From: Trueperaceae bacterium
GTDB taxonomy: Bacteria; Deinococcota; Deinococci; Deinococcales; Trueperaceae
Direction: 5' to 3'
Assembly (NCBI GenBank): GCA_011389865.1
Contig: JAABTL010000018.1
Coordinates: forward strand, 1-55,547
DNA length: 55,547 bases
The notes under the pieces are model-generated. The model saw only the letters and a program-made list of their open reading frames with translations, made no database searches and was not told where the DNA came from. The position numbers and the translations under genes were made by a program. Positions 34,777 to 42,879 of the stretch are shown in pieces (position 1 is the stretch's first letter; every line of letters begins with the position of its first letter).

Positions 34777-36279
34777 CTACAGAGGTCCGAAGCGCTGCTC
34801 GTACAGCGCGCGGTACTCGGATGCGACGGGCTCGTACTCGGCGCGCAGTTCGTCCGGCGCGACGACCGTCCTACCTCGGAGCCGCGGTAGGTCGTCGGCG
34901 GCGGTGCCGATCAGGCCGACGGCCATGCCGCCGACGAGCGCGGCGCCGAAGGCGGCGGCTTCGTCGACGTCGGGCACCCACATGGGGCGACCCACGAAGG
35001 CAGACTTGATCTCGAGCCACAGGTCCGAGCGTGCGCCGCCGCCGACGGCGGTGATGGCGTCGATGCGCTGGTCTGCGATGCGGCTCATGGTCGAGACGTT
35101 GACCTCGAACCAGAACGAGCATCCTTCGAAGGCGGCGCGGATCAGGTCGGCGCGGCCGTGGTACGCGCGCAGGCCGAGGAGTTCGGCGGCCTGATCACGT
35201 CGGTTGTACGGTTCGCCGGTGCCTTCCAGGAACGGCAGCACGCGGACCCCGTTGGCGCCCGGCGGGCTCTGGCGCGCGGCCTCGACGATCGCGGCCACGG
35301 GCGTCGAGCCGTCCTCGTCGACGCCGTGCAGTGTCTTCGACAGCCACGCGAGGAACCCGCCCGCCGACGGCAGGTGGCCCGAAAGGATGAAGCGGCCCGG
35401 CGCCGCGTGCGGATAGCACTCGTAACGTCCTTCGAGCGTCTCCCGATAGGTGAGCGGACCGCTCACCACGGTCTTGATGGCCTCGGCGGTACCGGTGGAA
35501 TCCATGATGCCGCCCGGCTCGACCAGGCCACAGCCGACCCCGGCACAGGGATGGTCGTGCCCGGCGTTGACGACCGGTGTTCCGCCGGGGAGGCCCACGC
35601 GACGCGCGACCTCGGGGAGGAGACCGCCGGCAACGGTAGCCGTCGGCAACGGCCGCGGCAGGTTGTCGGCCGTGAGGCCGAGGGCGGCGAGGACCTCGGG
35701 GGCCCACGTTCCCTCGTTCCGGTCGTACATGCCGGTGCGAGCCGCGAGTGACGGGGCGGCGCACGCGTTGCCGGTCAGAAGGTGCACGCAGTAGTCGGCC
35801 ATGCACAGCCACCGCTGGGCGCGCGATGCGTCCACCAGGTCGTGGGACCGCAGCCAGTGGATGCGGAACGCCGTGCAGATGTCGTCGTCGACCATGCCGG
35901 TGAGGTCGTACCAGCGGTCGACGGGAATACCGAACTCGGGGCGGTAGTTGTGCGTGCGGCGATCGAACCAGGTCGGGCAGAAACTCGCTGGCGCGCCGTC
36001 GGCATCGATGGCAACGACGCTTTCTCCGATGGCGGCGACGGCGATGGCGGCGACTTCCGCGCCGGACGGCAGCGCCGTGGCGATCTCGGCCAGGCCTTCC
36101 GCGATGCCTGCCTCGACGACCCCGAGGTCGAACTCGGCGTGGCCAGGTGCCGGGCGGTGGATCACCATGTCGCGCTGGACGACCCGGAGCACGTGTCCGT
36201 CCGTCGTGGTGGCGAGCAGCTTCAGGTTCGTGGTCCCGACGTCGATGCCGACGAGGACCTTGGTGGCAGACGGGATCAC
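34777..36279 (-). CDS. FGGY-family carbohydrate kinase
   Basis: The 500-aa kinase uses GTG at 36279 here because it overlaps the upstream stop as GTGA; an in-frame GTG at 36300 would add 7 residues. The ATP-binding N-terminus is VLVGIDVGTTNLKLL, substrate contacts include TWFDRRTHNYRPEFG, VNAGHDHPCAGVGCG is in the hinge, and DAITAVGGGARSDLWLEIKSAFVGRP is the C-terminal signature. FGGY kinases act on glycerol, xylulose, ribulose or fuculose; this one is not close enough to any to name. The small protein upstream is translationally coupled to it. Confidence 0.9.
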   Translation of the reverse strand: MIPSATKVLVGIDVGTTNLKLLATTTDGHVLRVVQRDMVIHRPAPGHAEFDLGVVEAGIAEGLAEIATALPSGAEVAAIAVAAIGESVVAIDADGAPASFCPTWFDRRTHNYRPEFGIPVDRWYDLTGMVDDDICTAFRIHWLRSHDLVDASRAQRWLCMADYCVHLLTGNACAAPSLAARTGMYDRNEGTWAPEVLAALGLTADNLPRPLPTATVAGGLLPEVARRVGLPGGTPVVNAGHDHPCAGVGCGLVEPGGIMDSTGTAEAIKTVVSGPLTYRETLEGRYECYPHAAPGRFILSGHLPSAGGFLAWLSKTLHGVDEDGSTPVAAIVEAARQSPPGANGVRVLPFLEGTGEPYNRRDQAAELLGLRAYHGRADLIRAAFEGCSFWFEVNVSTMSRIADQRIDAITAVGGGARSDLWLEIKSAFVGRPMWVPDVDEAAAFGAALVGGMAVGLIGTAADDLPRLRGRTVVAPDELRAEYEPVASEYRALYEQRFGPL

Positions 36280-36569
36280 GATGCCGTCGGCTCGAGCCAC
36301 TTCGACACCCGGCGGCGGCTCCAGAGCCCACGTCTCTCGACGGCTGACGCGGCGGTGATCGCGCTCACTGCGGAGTCGAGGGCGGGCACGTTGCCGAAGA
36401 TGCGGGCGTATCCATCCTTCGGCTCCTCTGCAGCAGCGATATGCGCACCCCCGAGAGGTGCGCGGATGAACTCGGCCACCACCTTGGTGCCCATGCGGGT
36501 GGCAGCGCCAACGGCGCAGTCACGATTCAGGCGACGGCCTACGGGCGCCTGGACGGGTACGAAGGGCAT
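36276..36569 (-). CDS. Unrecognised 97-aa protein coupled to the FGGY kinase
   Basis: ATG at 36569 is preceded by GGAG at suitable spacing, and the stop overlaps the kinase GTG. The protein has a core AAATRMGTKVVAEFIRAPLG, then AHIAAAEEPKDGYARIFGNV and a helix PALDSAVSAITAASAVE. The strand-turn-G-N-V-x-A-V pattern is faintly like bacterial microcompartment (BMC) shell domains of the EutS/PduU type, but the match is weak and no other shell genes are visible. Coupling suggests a role in the same sugar pathway. I cannot assign a function. Confidence 0.5.
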   Translation of the reverse strand: MPFVPVQAPVGRRLNRDCAVGAATRMGTKVVAEFIRAPLGGAHIAAAEEPKDGYARIFGNVPALDSAVSAITAASAVERRGLWSRRRVSKWLEPTAS

Positions 36570-36884
36570 CGGGTACTCCGTTCTGCGAAGAAGCGAAAGC
36601 GTCTGTTGACGCAGCCTTCGTGTTGAACCTGGGCTACCGTAACATCGCGGACGGGGGCGTCCTTGGACGGAGATCGCGATGTCCGCGCGGTCGTCGGTGA
36701 TCCACTGCGGTATCGGGCTGACGAGCGCCACCGAAGAGCTCCTGGGCCCGGTCGAGATCCGCCACGAAAGGTAGAGTGGAGTACGCTTCTTGGGCAGCAG
36801 AGCACGCCGGCGATGCGGTGCACGGCAGGATTCGCGACCCGAAGGCCCGCTGCCGACCAGATCGAGCAACGCCAAGACCATGCC
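36570..36884. other. Divergent intergenic region of the two FGGY kinase units
   Basis: This 315-bp gap holds both promoters. An inverted repeat GCGTC-TGTT-GACGC lies at 36599-36612, close to the minus-strand unit. TAGAGT and TACGCT boxes near 36772-36791 are possible -10 elements for the plus-strand kinase. No reading frame looks coding. Confidence 0.35.
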
Positions 36885-38459
36885 ATGAGCCATCCACCCG
36901 ATCTCGGCCCCCCCACCCTCCTCGGCCTCGACCTCGGCAGCTCGAGCCTCAAGGCGCTGCTGCTCGACCTCGACGGCCGCGTGCTCGCCGAGCGCAGCGC
37001 GGCCTACCCCACCCATGCGCCGGCGCCCGGTTGGGCCGAGCAGGACCCCGACGACTGGTGGGCGGCCGCCGGCGAGGCGACACGCGGGGTGCTTGCCGAC
37101 GTCGGCGACGGCGGTGACGTTCCCCGGGCCGACGTCGTCGGGATCGGCCTCAGCGGCCAGATGCACACCTTCGTCCTGCTCGACGCGGCGGGGGAGACGG
37201 TGCGGCCCGCGATCACCTGGATGGACACCCGCGCCGCGGGCCTGCTTCCGGAGGTCGAGGCGACGATCGACGAGGCCGGCCTGCGCGACGAGCTCGCCAA
37301 CCCCGTCGTCCTGGGGCTGACGCTGCCGCCCCTGGCGTGGCTACGTGACCACGAGCCAGAGGTACTGGCGCGCGCCCGGACCCTGCTGCTCGCCAAGGAC
37401 GCGCTGCGTCAACGGTTGACGGGCGAGTTCGGCAGCGAGCCCACCGACGGCTCCGCCACCCTGTTGTTCGACGTCGCGCGCCGCCGCTGGTCGGGGGCGA
37501 CGCTGGAGGCGTTCGGCCTGGATCCCGCGCTCATGCCGGCGCTCGGCGAGCCCGACGCGGCGGCGGGCCGGCTGACGCCCGATGCCGCCCGGCACCTCGG
37601 CCTGCGGGCGGGCATTCCGGTGGCGTTCGGTGCCGGCGACCAGCAGGCCGCCGCGGTCGGCACCGGCACCGTCCTCCCCGGCCAGGCACAGCTGATGGTC
37701 GGCACCGGCGCGCAGGCGCTGGTCGTCGAGGCGGCGCCTCCCGCCGGCGAACTCACCGGCCTGCACGCCTTCTGCCACGCGCGCGGCTGGCTGCGGCAGG
37801 CCAGCGTGAACAACGCCGGCGTCGCGCTCGACTGGGCGCGAACCCTGCTAGGGCTCTCCTGGGACGACCTCTACGGCGCGCTCGGCGACGCCGCGCCCGA
37901 GGCGGCGCCGCTGTTCCTGCCGTACCTGACCGGCGAGCGCGCGCCGCTGATGAAGGGCCACGCCCGCGGCGGCTGGCTCGGCCTGGAACCGGGCCACGGC
38001 CGCGAGGCGCTCGCGCGGGCGGCCGTGGCCGGCGTCGCGGTGGCGATCGCCGATGGGGTGCGCGCGCTGCCCCGGGCCGCGGACCGGGGCGCGCACGAAG
38101 ACCGTCGCGGTCCCGCCGACCGTCGCGTGCGCGCCGGTCTGCGCGTCCGCGCCGCCGGCGGCGGCCTACGGAACCCGGTGTTCGCCCAGGCCGTCGCGGA
38201 TGCCTCCGGCGCGACGCTCGAGCTGCTCGACGCCTCCGGCGCCTCGGCCGTCGGCGCAGCGCTGCTCGGTGGGGTGGCCTCCGGCGCGTTCGCCGACCTG
38301 GACGCGGCCGTGGCGCGCGCGCCGCTCGCGATCGCAGCCACAGTGGCGCCGCGGCCCGAACGGGCGGTCGCCTGGGCAAGGCTGCGCGAGCGGATGCACG
38401 CGCTCGACACGCTGGGGCTGCACGAGGCGGTGGCCGGGGGCGAGACGGCCACGGCCTAG
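36885..38459 (+). CDS. xylB: Xylulokinase-like FGGY kinase
   Basis: The 524-aa kinase matches XylB: LLGLDLGSSSLKALLLDLDG at the N-terminus, VGIGLSGQMHTFVLLD and PAITWMDTRA for the sugar site, GAGDQQAAAVGTGT for the catalytic Asp region, FLPYLTGERAPLMKGHARGGWLG, and VRAAGGGLRNPVFAQAVADASG. Residues about 390-425 are unusually Arg-rich and charged compared with other XylB proteins, though the frame stays open. The ATG at 36885 has no obvious Shine-Dalgarno. It is divergent from the other FGGY kinase unit. Confidence 0.87.
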   Translation: MSHPPDLGPPTLLGLDLGSSSLKALLLDLDGRVLAERSAAYPTHAPAPGWAEQDPDDWWAAAGEATRGVLADVGDGGDVPRADVVGIGLSGQMHTFVLLDAAGETVRPAITWMDTRAAGLLPEVEATIDEAGLRDELANPVVLGLTLPPLAWLRDHEPEVLARARTLLLAKDALRQRLTGEFGSEPTDGSATLLFDVARRRWSGATLEAFGLDPALMPALGEPDAAAGRLTPDAARHLGLRAGIPVAFGAGDQQAAAVGTGTVLPGQAQLMVGTGAQALVVEAAPPAGELTGLHAFCHARGWLRQASVNNAGVALDWARTLLGLSWDDLYGALGDAAPEAAPLFLPYLTGERAPLMKGHARGGWLGLEPGHGREALARAAVAGVAVAIADGVRALPRAADRGAHEDRRGPADRRVRAGLRVRAAGGGLRNPVFAQAVADASGATLELLDASGASAVGAALLGGVASGAFADLDAAVARAPLAIAATVAPRPERAVAWARLRERMHALDTLGLHEAVAGGETATA

Positions 38460-38488
38460 CGCCGCATGGAAGCGCGATCGGCATCGGG

Positions 38489-38494
38489 TAACCT
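38489..38494 (+). promoter_or_regulatory. -10 element for the HEPN/MNT operon
   Basis: TAACCT is followed by a short leader of about 12 nt with Shine-Dalgarno GAGGAGG ahead of the ATG at 38513. Confidence 0.45.
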
Positions 38495-38512
38495 GATCCG
38501 AGGAGGCAGCGG

Positions 38513-38908
38513 ATGGCGCAGCGCAGCGGTGACTGGTTCGCACAGGCGGAGCACGACCTCGGGCACGCGCGTGCGGCCGCCAGCGAGGTGCGCTTCGACT
38601 GGGCGTGCTTCGCCGCGCACCAGGCGGCCGAGAAGGCGGTGAAGGCGCTCCACCTCCACCACCGGCAGGAGGCGTGGGGCCACGTGGTCGCCCGGCTCCT
38701 GGCGCAGTTGCCCCCGGTGGCGGCGGCGAGCCCGGAGCTGATCGATGCCGCCAAGGTGCTCGACGCCTTCTACATCCCGACGCGCTACCCGGACAGCCAC
38801 CCGGAGGGACCGCCCTTCAGCCACTACGGCCGATTCCAAGGGGAGGAGGCGATCCGGCATGCGGGCGCGATCCTCGAGTTCGTCCGTGCGGCGCTGGCCG
38901 GCGACTGA
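38513..38908 (+). CDS. HEPN-domain protein, candidate RNase toxin
   Basis: The 131-aa all-helical protein starts with the HEPN hallmark GDWFAQAEHDLGHARAA and FAAHQAAEKAVKALHLH. The segment DAFYIPTRYPDSHPEGPPF contains Arg-x4-His (RYPDSH), the metal-independent RNase motif of HEPN toxins. It is followed by an overlapping MNT nucleotidyltransferase, the classic HEPN/MNT pair in which MNT neutralises HEPN by nucleotide transfer. The Tyr two residues after the His, modified in the characterised RX4HXY systems, is absent here. Confidence 0.85.
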   Translation: MAQRSGDWFAQAEHDLGHARAAASEVRFDWACFAAHQAAEKAVKALHLHHRQEAWGHVVARLLAQLPPVAAASPELIDAAKVLDAFYIPTRYPDSHPEGPPFSHYGRFQGEEAIRHAGAILEFVRAALAGD

Positions 38909-39248
38909 CGTCGTCGAGGCAGCGGGCAGGGCGTGGGCCGCCTCCGTCGCCGCGGCCGATGCGCGGGTGGTCGCGATCGGCTGCTTCGGCTCCTTCGCCC
39001 GAGGCGACGACGGCTTTGGCAGCGACCTCGACCTCATCGCGATCGTCGATGGCCCCAAGCCACGGCCGACGGCGCCGGTCTGGTCCACCGCCGGGCTGCC
39101 GGTGCCGGCCGACCTGCTCGTCTACGAAGTCGCGGAGTGGCACGCCCTCATGACCGGCGGCGGTCGCATGGCGCGAACGCTGCGGCGCGAGGCCCGCTGG
39201 TGGGTGGGCAGGCCGCCCGATCCCGGCGCGTCCGAGCGCGCCTCCTGA
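38859..39248 (+). CDS. MNT minimal nucleotidyltransferase, candidate antitoxin
   Basis: The protein is 129 aa from ATG 38859, which has AGGAGG 9 nt upstream inside the HEPN gene. The in-frame GTG at 38886 (120 aa) would remove a Ser/Arg-rich N-terminus and is a real alternative. The active site is IGCFGSFARGDDGFGSDLDLI: GS motif then DxD metal ligands. It overlaps the HEPN gene by 50 bp, so translation is coupled. Confidence 0.83.
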   Translation: MRARSSSSSVRRWPATDVVEAAGRAWAASVAAADARVVAIGCFGSFARGDDGFGSDLDLIAIVDGPKPRPTAPVWSTAGLPVPADLLVYEVAEWHALMTGGGRMARTLRREARWWVGRPPDPGASERAS

Positions 39249-39265
39249 CGGCCCAGCGTCTCTGT

Positions 39266-39271
39266 TACGCT
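39266..39271 (+). promoter_or_regulatory. Candidate -10 for speA
   Basis: TACGCT lies 50 bp upstream of the TTG start. The leader contains a GGCCGTACGGGCC near-palindrome and the Shine-Dalgarno GAGGAGG. Confidence 0.35.
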
Positions 39272-39321
39272 GATGGGCCGTCGGCCGTACGGGCCGGCGT
39301 CCGTCCCAGAGGAGGCCCGCA

Positions 39322-41247
39322 TTGGCCCAAGTCGTCCCCGAAGCCCCGTTCAAGACCGACGACGCGGAGGAGCTGTACGCCGTCTCCTCGTGGGCCAGCG
39401 GCTACTTCGAGGTCGGCAGCGATGGCGACATGCAGGTGCTGCAGCGCGGCGCCGAGGCCTCGAGGGTCTCGTTGCCCGCCGTCGTCGAGGGGCTCAAGGC
39501 CGAGGGGCGCACGCTGCCGGTCATCCTGCGCTTCCCGCAGATCATCGAGGACCGGCTCGACCGGATCAACCATTCCTTCCAGGCCTCGATCCACGAGGCC
39601 GGTTACAAGGCGCGCTACCAGGGCGTCTACCCGATCAAGGTCAACCAGCGGCGCGTGGTCGTCGAGACGATCGCCGAGTACGGCGCCCGCTACGCCACCG
39701 GCCTGGAGGCCGGCAGCAAGGCCGAGTTGGCGCTGATCCTGGTGCAGGACACGCACCCCGACGCGCTGATCTGCTGCAACGGCTTCAAGGACGACGACTT
39801 CATCCGCCTCGCGCTGTGGGGCCGCAAGCTCGGCAAGAACGTCATGATCACGCTCGAGAAGCCGAGCGAGCTCGAGCGCGTGCTGCGGGTCAGCGCCGAG
39901 ATGGGCGTGGAGCCCGCGGTCGGCATCCGCTTCAAGCTGCACGCCAAGGGCGCCGGCGCCTGGGAGGCGTCGGGTGGCGACGAGGCCAAGTTCGGCCTGA
40001 CCGCCACCGAGCTCATCCACGCCGTGGCGCGCTTGGCGTCCCTAGGGAAGCTAGGCGCATTGCAGATGATCCACTGCCACGTCGGCAGCCAGCTCACCGA
40101 CGTGCGCCGGATCAAGGTGGCGGTGCGCGAGGCGGCGCAGGTCTACGTCGACGTCGTCAACATGGGGGCCGACGTCCGCTACCTCAACGTCGGTGGCGGC
40201 CTCGGGGTCGACTACGACGGCTCCAAGACGAACTTCTACGCCAGCGCCAACTACGGCATCAGCGAGTACGCCGACACGGTCGTGTACACGATCAAGGAGA
40301 CCTGCGACGACGGCGAGGCGCCGCACCCGGTCATCGTCACCGAGTCCGGGCGGGCGCTGACGGCGCATCATGCGCTGATCGTGCTGCCCGTGATCGACGC
40401 GATCGGCCCCACCCGCGCGACCTACGAGCTGCCGCCCCTCGAGGGCGAGGTGCACGCGGTGGTGCGCGACATGCAGGAACTCGCGCGCGACATCAACCTG
40501 AAGAACTACCGCGAGGTGTTCAACGAGGCGGTGTCGAACAAGGACACCATGCACAGCCTCTTCGACCTCGGCTACATCACCCTGCTCGAGCGGGCGCACG
40601 TGGAGCAGCTCTACCACCGCACGCTCCTGCGCATCGCCAAGGTCATCGAGCAGCTCGACTACGTGCCCGAGGAGCTCGAGGCGCTGCCCAAGCGGCTCGC
40701 GGACCAGTACGTCGTCAACTTCAGCCTCTTCCAGGGCATGCCCGACCACTGGGCGATCCAGCAGCTCTTCCCGATCGTGCCGCTGCACCGCCTGCAGGAG
40801 GAGCCGAACCGCGAGGCGACGCTCGTCGACATCAGCTGCGACAGCGACGGCAAGATCGCCAAGTTCATCGACCTGCGCGACGTGCGCGCCACGCTCCCGG
40901 TGCACGACCTCGTGCCCGGGCGGCCGTACTACCTCGGCGCCTTCCTCACCGGCGCCTACCAGGACGTGCTGGCCAACAACCACAACCTCTTCGGCCGCAT
41001 GAACGAGGCCCACGTGCGCCTGGACGGCAAGGGCGGCTGGCGGCTGGAGCGCTTCGTCAACGGGCAGAAGGCGCGGCGCGTCATCGAGAACATGGGCTAC
41101 GAGACCGCGGAGCTCCACGGCTGGCTGCAGGACGAGATCCGCGAGGCGGAGCGTTCCGGCGTCAAGCTGTCCGACGAGGCCAAGCGCGAGATGACCGAGC
41201 TCTACGACGCGGAGCTGGTGGGGTACACGTACCTCGAACAGGTCTAG
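39322..41247 (+). CDS. speA: Biosynthetic arginine decarboxylase
   Basis: The 641-aa PLP enzyme converts arginine to agmatine. The start is TTG at 39322 with AGAGGAGG upstream. The alanine-racemase-like barrel comes first, with the PLP Lys in VYPIKVNQRRVV; MIHCHVGSQLTDVRRIK and YLNVGGGLGVDYDG are phosphate and ring contacts; DISCDSDGKIAKF and FLTGAYQDVLANNHNLFGR belong to the C-terminal barrel. Size and motifs match SpeA. Its product is the substrate of AguA (27933). Confidence 0.95.
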   Translation: MAQVVPEAPFKTDDAEELYAVSSWASGYFEVGSDGDMQVLQRGAEASRVSLPAVVEGLKAEGRTLPVILRFPQIIEDRLDRINHSFQASIHEAGYKARYQGVYPIKVNQRRVVVETIAEYGARYATGLEAGSKAELALILVQDTHPDALICCNGFKDDDFIRLALWGRKLGKNVMITLEKPSELERVLRVSAEMGVEPAVGIRFKLHAKGAGAWEASGGDEAKFGLTATELIHAVARLASLGKLGALQMIHCHVGSQLTDVRRIKVAVREAAQVYVDVVNMGADVRYLNVGGGLGVDYDGSKTNFYASANYGISEYADTVVYTIKETCDDGEAPHPVIVTESGRALTAHHALIVLPVIDAIGPTRATYELPPLEGEVHAVVRDMQELARDINLKNYREVFNEAVSNKDTMHSLFDLGYITLLERAHVEQLYHRTLLRIAKVIEQLDYVPEELEALPKRLADQYVVNFSLFQGMPDHWAIQQLFPIVPLHRLQEEPNREATLVDISCDSDGKIAKFIDLRDVRATLPVHDLVPGRPYYLGAFLTGAYQDVLANNHNLFGRMNEAHVRLDGKGGWRLERFVNGQKARRVIENMGYETAELHGWLQDEIREAERSGVKLSDEAKREMTELYDAELVGYTYLEQV

Positions 41248-41257
41248 CCGGGCCGAT

Positions 41258-41282
41258 CGCGCGCGCGCGCCCGCGCGCGCGC
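41258..41282. repeat. Alternating CG tract
   Basis: Two runs of CG dinucleotides (41258-41270 and 41272-41282), separated by one base, lie just after the speA stop. Low complexity with possible Z-DNA tendency; likely no specific function. Confidence 0.6.
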
Positions 41283-41317
41283 CCGCGCCCGGCCGCCGGC
41301 CTCCGCTGCCACATGAA

Positions 41318-41350
41318 CGGCGGCCCCAGGGAAGATCCCCGGGGCCGCCG
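41318..41350. terminator. Bidirectional hairpin between convergent speA and DOMON genes
   Basis: Perfect 10-bp arms CGGCGGCCCC (41318-41327) and GGGGCCGCCG (41341-41350). It can terminate either strand. Confidence 0.6.
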
Positions 41351-41376
41351 ACTCGTTCGGGGCGTGGCTGCTCAGG

Positions 41377-41943
41377 TCAGAAGACGAAGTCCTCGATGTA
41401 GAACGCGCCGCCGCGGTTGCTGCGCTCGTGCGCGCGCTCGATGTCCATGGTGTTGCCGTGGGCCAGCATGAAGATCATGGGTTCGCCCGGGACGATGTCG
41501 ACGTCGGTCTCCTCGCCGGTGGCCAGGTGACGCGAGAACTCCACCGTCCACACGTCGTCCTCGTGCACGGCGGCGAACGCGCTCAGCGAGTTGCTGCCGC
41601 CCTCGTCCTCGTCGAGTTCTGGCGCGCCGCGCGCACCGGACTGGTAGGCGTCGTAGGCGACGGCCTCACCGTCGACGATGGCGAACATGAGTTCGTCGGC
41701 GCCGGCCTTGCGGTTGGACTGCTCGCTGAGCCAGCCCACGCCGGACCAGCCGCGGGCCTCCATCGTGTAGCCCATGTACAGCGTGTCGCCGTCGATCGTC
41801 CAGTACAGGACGGCGCCGGAGTCGTGCTCGAGGGTGTTGGCGTACTCGCCGTCGGCGATCGCACCGTCGATCGCGGGCTGGGCCAGCGCGACGGTGCCGA
41901 CGAGGGCGAGCGCGAGAGCGGTCACGAGAAGTTTCTTGATCAT
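41377..41943 (-). CDS. Secreted DOMON-like domain protein
   Basis: The 188-aa protein starts at ATG 41943 with AGGAGG upstream and a signal peptide ending near VALAQ. The mature part is a beta-rich domain: IDGAIADGEYANTLEHDSG, VLYWTIDGDTLYMGYTMEARGWSGVG, DELMFAIVDGEAVAYDAYQS, and VWTVEFSRHLATGEETDVDI. This is the pattern of DOMON / cytochrome b561-type heme- or sugar-binding domains. No CxxCH is present, so any heme would be b-type. It is the last gene of an operon with two paralogous membrane proteins; a redox or sensing complex is possible. Confidence 0.75.
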   Translation of the reverse strand: MIKKLLVTALALALVGTVALAQPAIDGAIADGEYANTLEHDSGAVLYWTIDGDTLYMGYTMEARGWSGVGWLSEQSNRKAGADELMFAIVDGEAVAYDAYQSGARGAPELDEDEGGSNSLSAFAAVHEDDVWTVEFSRHLATGEETDVDIVPGEPMIFMLAHGNTMDIERAHERSNRGGAFYIEDFVF

Positions 41944-41970
41944 GGAATGCCTCCTAAGGGGCGGAACGGG

Positions 41971-42426
41971 TCAGTCCTTCACCCAGGCGGTGAGACCGAC
42001 GGCGAGGCCCACCGCGCCCACGTGGGTGTGGGCGAGTCCGGCGAGCACGGGGCGGTAGGGGACCTGCATGGACTCGAGGAACCCGCTGATGCTGAACAGC
42101 GAGACGCCGAGGTCGCTGGCGTTGAAGACGAGGTGCAGCAGGGCGCCGAGGAGCCCGGTGAGGAACGCGACGGCCATGCCGCCGACGAAGGCGTAGGTCA
42201 GCCACTTGCGGGTGGAGAAGAACATGGCGATCGCCAGCGGCGTGCCGATGATGGACACCCAGGCGGGGATCAGCGCCGTCCAGTGCGTCAGGGTCTGATG
42301 ATCGATCACCCAGTGCTCGACCCCGTAGAACACGAGGCCGAAGGCGGCGATCAGCAGGAAGAGGTTCTGCAGGAACGCGAGCGTGCGCTCGTCGTCGGTC
42401 TGGGCGCGCATCAAACGCTGGATCAT
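41971..42426 (-). CDS. Four-helix membrane protein, copy 2
   Basis: The 151-aa integral membrane protein has helices at about residues 17-42, 54-72, 75-102 and 126-149. It is a paralogue of the next gene upstream. Shared features: His after helix 1 (HWVIDH versus VIGHW), His at the end of helix 3 (GALLHLVFN versus GAYYHWLWN), and the helix 4 motif RPVLAGLAHTHVGAVGLA versus RPILAALAYTNMGVTGLA. The paired His in helices could bind heme, but this is inference. AGGTGA-type ribosome site overlaps the upstream stop. Confidence 0.73.
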   Translation of the reverse strand: MIQRLMRAQTDDERTLAFLQNLFLLIAAFGLVFYGVEHWVIDHQTLTHWTALIPAWVSIIGTPLAIAMFFSTRKWLTYAFVGGMAVAFLTGLLGALLHLVFNASDLGVSLFSISGFLESMQVPYRPVLAGLAHTHVGAVGLAVGLTAWVKD

Positions 42427-42435
42427 GTCGTCACC

Positions 42436-42879
42436 TCACCTGGCCCTGTAGATGCAGGCTAGACCGGTCACGCCCATGTTGGTGTAGGCCAACGCGGCGA
42501 GGATGGGGCGGAAGCCGTGGAAGTTCTCCATCGCGGGCGTGAAGTTCCAGTCGATCTCGCCCGCGTCCATCATGTTCCACAGCCAGTGGTAGTAGGCGCC
42601 CAGGATACCGGTGACGATCAAGACCAGCATCGTGACGATGAAGGCGATGCGGACCCAGGGCGTGGTGCGGTCGAAGAAGATCCAGGCGATGAAGACCACG
42701 CCCGGGATGGTCACGTAGAAGGGGATCTGCGACTGGAAGGTGGGCAGCCAGTGGCCGATGACGTACAGCTCGAGCGCGTAGCCCAACATGCCACCGAACA
42801 CGAGGAACATGAGCACCATGCGCACGATCTCGAGCGCGCGGCCCGTGTTCGTGGTGGCGGCGCGGAAGGCGGGGATCAT
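42436..42879 (-). CDS. Four-helix membrane protein, copy 1
   Basis: The 147-aa protein has helices at about 21-44 (VLMFLVFGGMLGYALELYV), 55-70, 74-102 and 124-144. It is homologous to the following gene, as described there, and carries conserved His in VIGHW and YYHWLWN plus an extra aromatic-rich loop DWNFTPAMENFHGFRP. I do not recognise a named family. Its ATG overlaps the stop of a 23-codon upstream frame (ATGA), so translation may be coupled. Confidence 0.73.
   Translation of the reverse strand: MIPAFRAATTNTGRALEIVRMVLMFLVFGGMLGYALELYVIGHWLPTFQSQIPFYVTIPGVVFIAWIFFDRTTPWVRIAFIVTMLVLIVTGILGAYYHWLWNMMDAGEIDWNFTPAMENFHGFRPILAALAYTNMGVTGLACIYRAR

Noticed and set aside
38050-38160. Possible frameshift pair in xylB, from an unusual Arg-rich stretch
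   Set aside because: Neither alternative frame restores the expected XylB sequence, and family motifs resume in the same frame, so it is kept as a divergent segment.
41258-41290. CG-alternating tract as a regulatory Z-DNA element
   Set aside because: It lies after the speA stop, in a convergent gap with a terminator; low complexity is enough to explain it.
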